From Virgibacillus sp. SK37 (GTDB taxonomy: Bacteria; Bacillota; Bacilli; Bacillales; Amphibacillaceae): a DNA stretch of 64,000 nt. The notes under the pieces were generated by a model. The model did not search any database. It was given only the letters and a program-made list of their open reading frames with translations, and had not been told where the DNA came from. A program made the translations under genes and the position numbers. Where the stretch lies: contig NZ_CP007161.1 of the NCBI RefSeq assembly GCF_000725285.1, positions 2,828,213 through 2,892,212 of the forward strand, written 5' to 3'. The stretch's first letter is position 1. Each line of letters begins with the position of its first letter. Positions 35,389 through 44,132 of the stretch are shown piece by piece.

Positions 35389-36751
35389 CCTTCCTAATCC
35401 TGCGTAAGCATAGTACTCCTACCAATGCTACGATCAACCAGCCTATACTTTTAGTACCATAATCGGTTGCAGTGGCTGGAAGTTTAGCGCCTTTCACAGT
35501 AGAAGTAGTTGCTGACGAATTAATTTTCTTCACAGGGGTACTTAAGGTTTGTTCCCTTTTTGGCAACCCATTGTTAAGTTTCCCACCAACATCATGCAAG
35601 GTACCAGACTCAACCATTTCCCCTGTTATAATTAAATCAGCTAGAAATTTACCTTGAAGATTATAAATGCTTATTTTTAAATCGGCATTAACAAGATCTT
35701 CCATCTTAAATAAATCATTTAGTGACAACGATGTTTCTTTTCCGGATTGGAGAAGCGTGTATTCTATTTTGACTTGAAAGATAGATACAAGTTCTTTGTA
35801 AATAGACAGTAATTCTATCGCTTGCTCTGCAGTAATTTCCGTTGCTGTATCAAATTCCTCAAACTCCATCAACCGGTATGATAAGTCGAATAATCTGTTT
35901 ATTGTCTCTTCCTTAACCAGTTCTTCTTCAATAGAGTAAAAGTGATTTTTCAGGTTTTCCAGTTCATCGGCAGAAAGTCCATATCCCTCCATAAGCTGAG
36001 CAAGCTCTTCTGCTAATCCTACCTCATCTATATAATCCAAATCATTCATTAAATCATCAATAAAAATATAATCATTTATATCCTGATCATTTTCTTTTAA
36101 TAGCTGCACTAACTGCTGTTCATTTAGATCATACATGTCATATATCCAATCCAAATTACTCAAGTCCTTACGTATTACTTCACCTAAATACTCACTTACA
36201 CGCTCAACGGTTTTAAAATTTTCAAGGGATTCTTCATAAATAGCTAAAGAAGCAATTATATGATCTCTTGTCACATTAAAACCTCTAACCCTACTTATCC
36301 CTTTTAGCCAAACATCCAGATTTTGATCAAATTCGGGATCTCGGACTACCTTTTCTTCCAGATAAAAAGCAATACTCTCGTATAAATCATCTATAAATAT
36401 ATAGTCCTCTAGCAATTCACCATGCTCTTGAAGAAGTGATACGATCTCCTCGTGTGTTAGACCAAATTCATCATACAGTTCTTGAATGTTACTGCTATCA
36501 GATTTAATGACTTCTCCTAAGAAACCCTTCAATTCATTTATATCTTCAAAATCACCCAGAGCCATCTCATAGAGCGTTAACGAATACTCTAAATCATCTT
36601 TGGTGACGGTCTGACCTCTTTTCTTACTGACTTCTTTTAGATACGTTTCAATATCTCTTTCAAATTGCTTATCTACCTTTGCCGCCGTTAAACTCGGCAT
36701 ACTAACAACCAACAACAAAAATACAATAATGATTGCTGTCCATTTTTTCAA
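35375..36751 (-). CDS. Processed acidic surface protein with LPxTA sorting signal
   Basis: 458 residues. Signal peptide 1-24 (IIIVFLLLVVSMPSLTAAKV). Two homologous repeats of about 110 residues follow: repeat 1 FERDIETYLKEVSKKRGQTV to DYIFIDDLYESI, repeat 2 FDQNLDVWLKGISRVRGFNV to DYIFIDDLMNDL. A third, more divergent acidic domain comes next, then a Ser/Thr linker. The C-terminal sorting signal is LPATATDYGTKS, a membrane helix and RRIRKG. It is highly acidic. It matches the protein family described as processed acidic surface protein with an LPXTA signal, paired with class D sortases. Function on the surface is unknown; expression around sporulation has been proposed for such systems. Confidence 0.88.
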   Translation of the reverse strand: MKKWTAIIIVFLLLVVSMPSLTAAKVDKQFERDIETYLKEVSKKRGQTVTKDDLEYSLTLYEMALGDFEDINELKGFLGEVIKSDSSNIQELYDEFGLTHEEIVSLLQEHGELLEDYIFIDDLYESIAFYLEEKVVRDPEFDQNLDVWLKGISRVRGFNVTRDHIIASLAIYEESLENFKTVERVSEYLGEVIRKDLSNLDWIYDMYDLNEQQLVQLLKENDQDINDYIFIDDLMNDLDYIDEVGLAEELAQLMEGYGLSADELENLKNHFYSIEEELVKEETINRLFDLSYRLMEFEEFDTATEITAEQAIELLSIYKELVSIFQVKIEYTLLQSGKETSLSLNDLFKMEDLVNADLKISIYNLQGKFLADLIITGEMVESGTLHDVGGKLNNGLPKREQTLSTPVKKINSSATTSTVKGAKLPATATDYGTKSIGWLIVALVGVLCLRRIRKGASE

Positions 36752-36919
36752 CTTGTTCTCCTCATTTCACTAAAATTGCGAATCTTATTAAAAGGATTAT
36801 ATCCATTATTTTCTTTTCTGGCAATCTTTATTTTTGGACATTGCTATTAAAGGTAGATTTACCCAAATAACTAATAGTGCAGTTTAATTTTTAATCTATT
36901 TCTATTTTCAATAAATCTA

Positions 36920-36984
36920 TTGACAAAAAAGCTGGCTTTCGTATAAAGTTTAATTGTAAACTTAAATTAAAAAAAGGTAAACAA
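36920..36984 (+). promoter_or_regulatory. bioY promoter with BirA-type operator
   Basis: The -35 TTGACA (36920-36925) and -10 TATAAA (36942-36947) are 16 bp apart. The imperfect inverted repeat TTGTAAACT...GGTAAACAA (36954-36984) matches the BirA consensus TTGTwAACC/GGTTwACAA with about one mismatch per arm. It lies over the transcription start, so biotin-loaded BirA would repress bioY. Confidence 0.8.
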
Positions 36985-37003
36985 TAGAGAGGAGAATTAC
37001 ATA

Positions 37004-37555
37004 GTGTCTGATTCAAGTTTAAAACTCAGAATGATGATTGTGACAGCTTTATTTGCTGCAATTATCGGCGTGTTAGCACAATTAACCATTCCCTTACCAC
37101 TTGTACCAATCACTGGGCAAACACTTGCAATTGGCTTAGCCGCTACTATTTTAGGATCACGTTACGGAACTTTATCCATTCTTTTATATTTAGCTCTTGG
37201 AGCAATCGGAGTTCCTGTTTTTGCACAAATGTCCGCAGGGTTGGGCGTTTTATTTGGACCTACAGGAGGGTATTTATTCAGTTTTATTCCTACTGCTTTG
37301 TTCATTGGTTTTTATCTGGAGAAAACAAGCTTCAACATCACAAATGCAATTATTGCCAATATCATAGGGATGTTTATTTCTTTACTGCTTGGAACGGTGT
37401 GGTTGAAATTTATAGCCGAACTTTCCTGGGGAGCTGCCTTTGCAAGTGGAGTTGCACCATTTCTCATTGTAGGTGTCATTAAAGCTGTGCTGGCAGCATG
37501 GATTGGCATTATGGTCAGACAACGGCTTGCCTCAGCAAATTTGTTATATGCTTAA
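37004..37555 (+). CDS. bioY: Biotin transporter BioY (ECF S component)
   Basis: 183 residues, six membrane helices. The N-terminus has QLTIPLPLVPITGQTLAIGLAATILG and then GPTGGYLFSF, the BioY signature. It captures biotin and works with an energy-coupling module (EcfA/A'/T) encoded elsewhere. Start is GTG at 37004 behind GAGAGGAGA. A BirA-type operator over the promoter supports biotin-responsive control. It is a single gene, ended by a strong terminator. Confidence 0.95.
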   Translation: MSDSSLKLRMMIVTALFAAIIGVLAQLTIPLPLVPITGQTLAIGLAATILGSRYGTLSILLYLALGAIGVPVFAQMSAGLGVLFGPTGGYLFSFIPTALFIGFYLEKTSFNITNAIIANIIGMFISLLLGTVWLKFIAELSWGAAFASGVAPFLIVGVIKAVLAAWIGIMVRQRLASANLLYA

Positions 37556-37607
37556 ACTTTCAATAAATACAAAAAGTTAACAAAGCTAAATCCAGTCTAA
37601 GTAATAG

Positions 37608-37650
37608 AAAATGGACAGCACTTTTCAATACGTGCTGTCCATTTTTTTCT
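37608..37650. terminator. Terminator of bioY (shared with the convergent DUF3892 gene)
   Basis: AAAATGGACAGCAC pairs with GTGCTGTCCATTTTTTT. Confidence 0.85.
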
Positions 37651-37661
37651 TATCCTTCTAA

Positions 37662-37970
37662 CTAAAATGTATCTAGATTAGACAAGTTATTCTCCTTCAC
37701 CCCATCAGGTTCACTGCGAATAATATCCCTGCCATATTTATGAAAGACATCAACATGTGCAAGCTTACCTGCTTTTGCTTCGTCAAGTGCAGTCAAGTAA
37801 TCCAGTTGTCTGCCGCTCTCCGTTTTAAAAGCAATAATGTCGCCATCCTCGTTTTTTCGAACAGCAATAATTTTCTCCTGATCACTTGCAGCCTGATTTG
37901 TATCCTGTTCTCCTTGACCTTCTCCCATACTTCTGTATTTTTCATATATTTGTTCAAAATTATTATCCAA
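37662..37970 (-). CDS. DUF3892-containing small protein
   Basis: About 102 residues. A hydrophilic N-terminus with QGEQDTNQAASDQ precedes a DUF3892-like domain: KIIAVRKNEDGDIIAFKTES, then GRQLDYLTALDEAKAGKLAHVDVFHKYGRDIIRSEPDG. Function unknown; similar short proteins are common in Bacillaceae. I choose TTG at 37970, 4 nt after AGGAGGGAGC. The longer frame to 38048 has no ribosome site. Confidence 0.75.
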   Translation of the reverse strand: MDNNFEQIYEKYRSMGEGQGEQDTNQAASDQEKIIAVRKNEDGDIIAFKTESGRQLDYLTALDEAKAGKLAHVDVFHKYGRDIIRSEPDGVKENNLSNLDTF

Positions 37971-38135
37971 CAAGCTCCCTCCTAAACAGAGGTAGTTTAT
38001 CCTTGATGGCTGCTTAGTATGTATGGGATAGTGTAGGTTTCCATACAATAAAGCTTTATTTACTTAGACTTTTTATTTTAAATCCTACACACACTATATC
38101 CTTTTGTAATGTTGGATTTCACTAAACAAAATTCG

Positions 38136-40490
38136 CTACACTTCCATCTCCAAATCTTCCACACGATCTTCTAAATAATCCACATCTTTTCGTGCATTAA
38201 ATCTTTCCGCCTTTTCCACTTTTACAGCAATACTGTATTGAGGTATCCCAGATGGCCCATCATACACTCCTTTTGGAATGAGGAAATTCCCTTCTGGAAA
38301 ATGCAGTCCTACATTGCCTTCCGTTATATCTGCAACGTGTGCCTTTCCCTGGAACACGCCATGCTGGTTATACAACACAATTGCTTCTCCATTCGTAATA
38401 TCCAGTTCTTTTGCATTTGTTGGATTAATTAATACATCGTAACGGCCTGCTTCATTAAATGGGTCTGTGTCTTTATATACCATCGAATTAAATTGTTTAC
38501 CACGTCGGGTCGTAATATAAAAGGTGCCTTCCGGTTTATCAAGGCGTGGTATATCGATGGCGATAAGGTTTCCTTTTCCATCCGGTGTCGGACACACGCC
38601 ACCTTCACAGAGCCAAGCACCACCCCATTGGAAGACATCTCCCTGCTTTTTCAAATGCTGGATTCCATCATAATCCCTGTTTGCGACTGCGATTTCATCA
38701 CGGATGGACTGCCCATCTTTGAAATCTACAAGTTGCGCTGTTTCTGGCTTGACTCGTCTTGCTAGATCAATATATATTTTCCATTCCGCACGAGCTTCCT
38801 TTACTTCTTGTTTATTCCCTTCAATCTCTGGGGAAAAATAGACCATTCTTTCTGTAGATGTGGAGGTTCCCCCACCCTCCTGTTCGTAGCGCGTTTTAGC
38901 AGGAAGAACAATAACCGCTTCCTTTGCTTCCACTAATGTAGACGTATTAAAGATAATATCCTGATGAACACGAATGTCCAGGCTGGTCAGTGCCTTTTCA
39001 ACAAAATCGGGGTTTGGCATTGTCTCCAGGAAATTTCCACCACTCATATAATATAATTTCAGTTTACGCTCATGATCATCCGGTAATGCGGCATTCTCAA
39101 GTGTTACTCCAACAATGTCTCCCTGCCATTTTGGAAGTTCAAAGTCCCAAACGTTTTCGATACGTTTTACATTTTCCTTATCCCATCCTCCACCAGGGAG
39201 AACAAACGGATCAGCACCCATTTCACCAGATCCTTGTACACTGGAATGTCCTCGAAATGGCATCAAGCCGGAATATTTACGACCTAAATGGCCTCTTAAA
39301 AGTGCTAAATTTGCAACCTGGGAAATGTTATCCGTAGCAAAGGAGTGCATTGTTAGACCTAATGCCCATGCATAAACAGCATTTTTACTTTTGGCTAATA
39401 GCTCTGCCAATTCAATAATCCTAGCTTTCTCCACTCCAGAGGAATCGACGATAGCTTCCCATGTTTGCTCCTCCACTTTCGCTCGTAATTCTTCATATCC
39501 ATTTACATGTTCTTCTACAAATGCATGATTAATGGCACTATGTGATTCGCGCTCTTCCATTTCGAACCAATGCTTCATTATTCCATGCATAAAAGCAATA
39601 TCTCCGCCAATGTTCACTTGATAGAAATCGTCCGCAAGTTTGGTTCCGAAAAGAGCAGATTCTACATTGGATGGCACCCAGTACTTATCCATTGCAGGCT
39701 CTTTGTATGGGTTGACTACAATGATCTTGGTGCCTTTCTTTTTTGCTGCCAACATATATTTCGTAGATACTGGCGAACTATTGGAAGCAACAGATCCCCA
39801 GAATAAAAGAACATCTGTACCAATCCAGTCCTGATAGTTTGCGCTGCTCGCCCCGATCCCCACGGACCGCTTTAATGCCGTCTTGGAAGGTGAGTGGCAG
39901 ATCCTCGAGGCATTATCAATATGATTTGTGCCTAGAAAACGAGCAACCTTTCCAGCAACATAGTAAGACTCATTGGTTATTCCCCTGGAAGTTAAATAAA
40001 AAGCATATTGTTTCGGGTCCAGCTTTTTCATTTTTTCAGCAATCAAATCCATTGCTTCATCCCAGCTTATGCGGGAAAATTTAGTTTCCCCTTTTCGGCG
40101 GATAAGCGGGTATGGGATACGACCCAATCCACGTAATTCTTTGCTACTATACTTTTTCAGTTCCTTAATATCGGCATGTACTACTTCTTCCTTCATCGCA
40201 GGCATTGTACTTAACCGGAGCACATTCAGCCTAGTTGTGCATAGATGCGGTCCTTGTAGTGTCTGATCCTGTAGGCCTGAAACACCTAACGCACAGCCAT
40301 CGCAAACTCCTTTTGTTAAAATATTTTTGGCATAATTTAAATTATCCTTGTTCTCCCACATAATCTTCATGGTGTCCCGGATGTGCTTTGGTTTTACTTT
40401 TCCCAACCCGAACGGTATTGGACTTACCCAATGCTCTGGTGCTGGTTTTTTAGAAATTTTTATTGGCCCCTGATGTTGTGTCTTTCCCAT
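38136..40490 (-). CDS. FdhF/YdeP family molybdopterin oxidoreductase
   Basis: About 784 residues, bis-MGD molybdoenzyme of the formate dehydrogenase-related YdeP branch. The N-terminal cysteine pair lies in GVCDGCALGVSGL. The Mo-binding domains follow (ISWDEAMDLIAEKMKKLDP, ICHSPSKTALKRSVG, SNSSPVSTKYMLAAKKKG) and a C-terminal dinucleotide domain has RRGKQFNSMVYKDTDPF. The four-cysteine Fe-S motif of classical FdhF is not fully present, as is usual in YdeP. In E. coli the homologue is linked to acid resistance; substrate not proven. ATG at 40490 follows AAGGGAGTGG. The DUF2294 gene lies upstream. Confidence 0.9.
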   Translation of the reverse strand: MGKTQHQGPIKISKKPAPEHWVSPIPFGLGKVKPKHIRDTMKIMWENKDNLNYAKNILTKGVCDGCALGVSGLQDQTLQGPHLCTTRLNVLRLSTMPAMKEEVVHADIKELKKYSSKELRGLGRIPYPLIRRKGETKFSRISWDEAMDLIAEKMKKLDPKQYAFYLTSRGITNESYYVAGKVARFLGTNHIDNASRICHSPSKTALKRSVGIGASSANYQDWIGTDVLLFWGSVASNSSPVSTKYMLAAKKKGTKIIVVNPYKEPAMDKYWVPSNVESALFGTKLADDFYQVNIGGDIAFMHGIMKHWFEMEERESHSAINHAFVEEHVNGYEELRAKVEEQTWEAIVDSSGVEKARIIELAELLAKSKNAVYAWALGLTMHSFATDNISQVANLALLRGHLGRKYSGLMPFRGHSSVQGSGEMGADPFVLPGGGWDKENVKRIENVWDFELPKWQGDIVGVTLENAALPDDHERKLKLYYMSGGNFLETMPNPDFVEKALTSLDIRVHQDIIFNTSTLVEAKEAVIVLPAKTRYEQEGGGTSTSTERMVYFSPEIEGNKQEVKEARAEWKIYIDLARRVKPETAQLVDFKDGQSIRDEIAVANRDYDGIQHLKKQGDVFQWGGAWLCEGGVCPTPDGKGNLIAIDIPRLDKPEGTFYITTRRGKQFNSMVYKDTDPFNEAGRYDVLINPTNAKELDITNGEAIVLYNQHGVFQGKAHVADITEGNVGLHFPEGNFLIPKGVYDGPSGIPQYSIAVKVEKAERFNARKDVDYLEDRVEDLEMEV

Positions 40491-40513
40491 ATTACCACTC
40501 CCTTTTATTTTCC

Positions 40514-40579
40514 ATAAAAAAACCACCGCAAATTAATTCGCACGGTACACATCCATGGAAATCATTTAAACGGTGGTTA
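40514..40579 (-). terminator. Terminator or attenuator between DUF2294 and ydeP-like genes
   Basis: On the minus strand AACCACCG pairs with CGGTGGTT, followed by T7. The interior holds a second small palindrome (GCGAATTAATTTGC). It ends 24 bp before the ydeP-like start, so it may act as an attenuator for that gene as well as ending the DUF2294 transcript. Confidence 0.65.
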
Positions 40580-40615
40580 AGCCTTAAGCAGGATCGCTAC
40601 CAAGTACCAAAACCA

Positions 40616-40975
40616 TTAATTATTAAATTTCTCTTCAATATTATCATTAAATATAAAAATTGACATACCAAAATCACGATCAATATCAATATCAACAAAT
40701 AAATCAACAAATTGGCAATCCAGAAATGCTTCCATCGCTTCTGGTGGATTTTTTCGGTACATTTCCTTCACCATTTCGGTTCTAGCTGCACGTAGTACCT
40801 GCTTCCCTTCATTGGCACCAGCGATAAACTTTTCTACAGGTGAAAGATTGCCTTCCATCTCACAGATCGCCCAATTTTTACAAAAAGTTGTTGTCACCTT
40901 GCTCGGACCTTTTCCCATATGTTTTTTTCGAAAAGCACGAACAAGATTGCTGAATTCTGCTTCATATTTATTCAT
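40616..40975 (-). CDS. DUF2294 family protein
   Basis: About 119 residues: YEAEFSNLVRAFRKKHMGKGPSKV, then EMEGNLSPVEKFIAGANEGKQVLRAARTEMVKEM, typical of DUF2294. It has no membrane segment or signal. The family has no firm function and is often found beside formate dehydrogenase-like molybdoenzymes, as here (126 bp ahead of the YdeP-type gene). I choose the ATG at 40975 behind CAGGGGGATAAC. Confidence 0.8.
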   Translation of the reverse strand: MNKYEAEFSNLVRAFRKKHMGKGPSKVTTTFCKNWAICEMEGNLSPVEKFIAGANEGKQVLRAARTEMVKEMYRKNPPEAMEAFLDCQFVDLFVDIDIDRDFGMSIFIFNDNIEEKFNN

Positions 40976-41155
40976 GTTATCCCCCTGCAATCCATTCAAC
41001 TGCATATACCTATATAGTATCATATCTTTTTAGCAAGATGAATAGGGATTATGCAATCATACATGTACAGAGTTGTACTATGGAGGGAATTTTCTGTCTT
41101 GGATAATTGTTTCCCGGCTAAATTTACTTACTTGTTTCCAAGGTAGGAATCGAAG

Positions 41156-41602
41156 TTATTCCCTTTTAAAAAACCATTTACTTTCCGGTCTTTGCCGTGG
41201 TGTAAGATTCATAATAAAGTAGCCGATTATTAGTAGCAAGATTACAATGGAATAATACATCGTACTAAGAGCATTATCATGTTCCACAATAATCAGGCGG
41301 ATCATTGCTGTTATACCTATATATAGAAAATAACGAAGCGGAAAATGATAATTTTCTTTAAAATATTTTACAATCATAGCTACAAATTCGAAATATAAAA
41401 AGAATATTAGGATACTGGCCAGATAGATTTGATAGTCCGTAGTTTCATTTTCTACCAGGATCCGACTGAACAAGAATAGCTCTTTTATCATTAGAAAACA
41501 TAAGATGATTGCCAGAAACACTAAAACGACATTCAACGTAACTTGAAGCAAATATGGAAAAAAATACAGAAAAAATGCGTACCCCTTTTTTAATGTTTGC
41601 AT
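41156..41602 (-). CDS. psiE: PsiE family (phosphate-starvation-inducible) membrane protein
   Basis: 148 residues, four membrane helices. The second loop and helix carry ILIFFLYFEFVAMIVKYF and then HFPLRYFLYIGITAMIRLIIVEH, the PsiE hallmark. The biochemical role is unknown. ATG is preceded by AACGGGGGCTG. Single gene with no phosphate-related neighbours in the window. Confidence 0.85.
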   Translation of the reverse strand: MQTLKKGYAFFLYFFPYLLQVTLNVVLVFLAIILCFLMIKELFLFSRILVENETTDYQIYLASILIFFLYFEFVAMIVKYFKENYHFPLRYFLYIGITAMIRLIIVEHDNALSTMYYSIVILLLIIGYFIMNLTPRQRPESKWFFKRE

Positions 41603-41845
41603 AGTGTGAACAGCCCCCGTTTAATAGGAATAAGTAATTCTATACAAAGCGTAGCACACAAAAAGGGTACTTCACGTTAATCAACGAAATCTTAACAAAA
41701 ACTTTTCAAACTCAAAGGGGGCGTTGAGAAAGTTAATGTTTTCACTGTATGATTATCCTTAATGGGTAGAATAATTAACACTAATGAAATTCTTATCCGA
41801 GATAATCTATTCTATTCAGCAGGCTTGTGTATAATGCACCCGCCC

Positions 41846-42403
41846 TTATGCTTTATTTGATATTACCGTCGTAAGCTCCTGCTTTTTAAGAATTTCAATA
41901 AAATAACTCAATTGTTTTTTCGTTCGGTTCCAAACATCCTCATCAATAATTGGGTTATCTTTTTGCTTATCTATCTGACTATCAAGCAAGTAAATACCTT
42001 TTAGCGTCTGTCCTTTCAATGTAGCGAGTAATGGCTTCAATGTATATTCGAGAGCAAGCATATGTGACGGACTCCCTCCTGTCATTAGCGGAAGGGCCGG
42101 TTTATGCTGTAATATGTCCTGTGGTAAAATATCGAGTAATGCTTTTAACACCCCCGAATATGCAGCTTTATACACAGGTGAACCTACAATGACACCACTT
42201 GCATGATTTAACGTATTAGCAACTTGTTGAACTGAAGGACTATCATAGTTTCCTTGAAACAAGTCATCTGAAGGAATATCCCTTATGGAAATATGCCTAA
42301 TGGTGAAATGCTCCCTCTCCAGCAATTCTCCTAAATACTTTAATACTCTATCCGATCTGGAAGACAAAGAAGGACTTCCAGAAATAATAACAACTTCACT
42401 CAT
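41846..42403 (-). CDS. NADPH-dependent FMN reductase (SsuE-like)
   Basis: 185-residue flavodoxin-fold reductase. It has the FMN phosphate loop VIISGSPSLSSRSDRVL (about 5-21), the GSPVYKAAYSGVLKALLDILP segment (about 74) and the GGSPSHMLALEYTLKPLL region (about 108) typical of SsuE. It would supply FMNH2 to two-component monooxygenases. This fits its place downstream of an LLM-class monooxygenase and an SSS symporter on the same strand, under a SAM-I riboswitch. ATG is preceded by AAGGGGGATGATCAC. Confidence 0.9.
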   Translation of the reverse strand: MSEVVIISGSPSLSSRSDRVLKYLGELLEREHFTIRHISIRDIPSDDLFQGNYDSPSVQQVANTLNHASGVIVGSPVYKAAYSGVLKALLDILPQDILQHKPALPLMTGGSPSHMLALEYTLKPLLATLKGQTLKGIYLLDSQIDKQKDNPIIDEDVWNRTKKQLSYFIEILKKQELTTVISNKA

Positions 42404-42477
42404 GTGATCATCCCCCTTTTTTGTTTTTCATGATACAGCATTTATCTTACCTTGCCCCTTTTCTCTAAACAAAACGA

Positions 42478-42582
42478 CTATTTAAAATACCACTTCCAAA
42501 GCGAAAAAACGACAACAATCAGAAAAAAGATAAAACCATATAACCAGATAGAAAGCATTGGATTCACAAAAATTTTTTTCAC
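42478..42582 (-). CDS. Tiny membrane protein, probable symporter accessory peptide
   Basis: 34 codons from GTG 42582 (or 29 from GTG 42567). The peptide is one hydrophobic helix with a short basic/aromatic end: start KKIFVNPMLSIWLYGF, middle FFLIVVVF, end SLWKWYFK. It begins 3 bp after the SSS symporter stop, and AGAGGGTG overlaps the first GTG, so translation is probably coupled. Very small membrane proteins after SSS-family symporter genes recur in bacteria as accessory subunits. I do not recognise this one by sequence. Confidence 0.55.
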   Translation of the reverse strand: MKKIFVNPMLSIWLYGFIFFLIVVVFSLWKWYFK

Positions 42583-42587
42583 CCTCT

Positions 42588-44090
42588 TCAATTAACTTTT
42601 AGTTGTTTACGTGCTTCTACATGTTTTGAGTCTTTTCTGAGAACAGCTGACAGAATAACAATGGTTCCAATTCCTATAAAGGTGGCGATAGCTCCTGCTG
42701 TCATCGTACTTGGCACAAGACCACTAAAATATAGCACCAAATAAGACAACAAACCAGTAACCATTGATAGCTCAGCCGCTCGTTTGGAAGCTTTCTTTTT
42801 TCCGTAAACTGCATATAGAATTGGCCCCATCGTACCTGCTGCCACACCAGAAATACCAATCCACATGACATCTCCCATATAAACTGGGGGACGGAGTACA
42901 ATTAAAAATGCAGTAAGGCCGACAAATGGCACAGAAAGACGACTAATTCGCAGTGCAATCTTTTCTGCCTTTTGATGAGTGACACGAATAATACCTTTTT
43001 TAACCAGAACCTTCAGAAAAATATCATTGGCAAAGACAGTGGAAATTGAGACAAATAAACCATCTGTTGTAGACATTGCTGCAGCGAGAATAACTACACC
43101 AATTATTGCCACAACTACTGCTGGAAAGGCCCAAACCGCGTATTCCATTAATGCTAAATCTGCCTCTGCCACTCCATTCCCCAAGGCTACCCGGCTGTAA
43201 ATCCCACCAAACAACACGACAAGGGAAAACGCTGTAGCGATCAGGTATGTCAAAATCATTTTACCGATATCCTTTTCATTTTTTAACCCAAGAACTTTAT
43301 TGAATAGATGTGGAGCGGAGGCGAATGCCCATTGAATTACAATTGCACCCACAACGACAGCACCGGAATAAAAGTGTGCGGATTCCGGGTTAAATACATC
43401 GACCAAATTAGTTTCTTGACTAGCAAGTCGATTCGTAATGCCCGTAAAGGTTGCTGTAATGCTTCCTTTCCAAAAAAGAACGATACCGGAAATAAAGATA
43501 AATGTACCGGCAATCCCCATCATAATCGACTGAACAGCATCTGTGTAAATATCTGCAAACGCCCCACCTGCAAAGACATAAAGTACGACAATGGTGGTGA
43601 TTAGCAAAAGACCACCAGTATAAGACATCCCTAGAAGATATTCAAAAATACGTGCACCTGCAACAAATTGGGCGGCAATATAAAAGATATTGAAAAGCAA
43701 AATAATACCACTGCCGACTCGTAAAATATCACTTTTATAAAAGTCGCCAAGCCAATCTGGTAGAGAAAGAGATTTTTGGCCCGTATTTAACTTTCTTACA
43801 CGCTTTGCTACCATTAGTACACCAATTGGTCCACCACCAATAATTGCTAGTAAGAGCCAAAGGTTGGAATAACCCCAGGCATGTGACCAGCCTGGATAAC
43901 CAAGGAACGTTGCAGCACTCAAGTATGTTGCCGAAAAAGAAAGACCAAGCACATAAGGGCCAAGACTCCCTCCACCAATAGCAAAATCACTTACATTTTT
44001 TGTTTTTCTTGCACTTATTAAACTGAGGACAAACATGATGGCAAGAAACGCACCAAAGCCTATCCACGTATAGAGTGTAACTATACCCAT
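42588..44090 (-). CDS. Sodium:solute symporter (SSS family)
   Basis: 500 residues, 13 predicted membrane helices. Family motifs include an N-terminal GGGSLGPYVLGLSFSATYLSA, GYSNLWLLLAIIGGGPIGVL, FVAGARIFEYLLGMSY, and the sodium-site region VILAAAMSTTDGLFVSISTVF. It is related to PutP/PanF/ActP-type carriers; the substrate cannot be assigned. Context (SAM-I riboswitch, FMNH2 monooxygenase, FMN reductase) suggests an organosulfur compound such as a sulfonium or thioether acid. ATG follows AAGGAGGTTAAGG, 42 bp after the monooxygenase gene. Confidence 0.88.
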   Translation of the reverse strand: MGIVTLYTWIGFGAFLAIMFVLSLISARKTKNVSDFAIGGGSLGPYVLGLSFSATYLSAATFLGYPGWSHAWGYSNLWLLLAIIGGGPIGVLMVAKRVRKLNTGQKSLSLPDWLGDFYKSDILRVGSGIILLFNIFYIAAQFVAGARIFEYLLGMSYTGGLLLITTIVVLYVFAGGAFADIYTDAVQSIMMGIAGTFIFISGIVLFWKGSITATFTGITNRLASQETNLVDVFNPESAHFYSGAVVVGAIVIQWAFASAPHLFNKVLGLKNEKDIGKMILTYLIATAFSLVVLFGGIYSRVALGNGVAEADLALMEYAVWAFPAVVVAIIGVVILAAAMSTTDGLFVSISTVFANDIFLKVLVKKGIIRVTHQKAEKIALRISRLSVPFVGLTAFLIVLRPPVYMGDVMWIGISGVAAGTMGPILYAVYGKKKASKRAAELSMVTGLLSYLVLYFSGLVPSTMTAGAIATFIGIGTIVILSAVLRKDSKHVEARKQLKVN

Positions 44091-44132
44091 CCTTAACCTC
44101 CTTCTTATTTTTATAGCATGTGAAGCATTTAG

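Noticed and set aside
20183-40600. Shared short motif TTAAGCA-GATCGCT near 20191 and 40584
   Set aside because: About 16 similar bases in two AT-rich intergenic sites, without extended similarity or structure; may be chance.
40514-40620. Molybdenum cofactor riboswitch ahead of the molybdoenzyme
   Set aside because: The conserved Moco-RNA blocks are not visible; only a nested hairpin with a T tract is seen.
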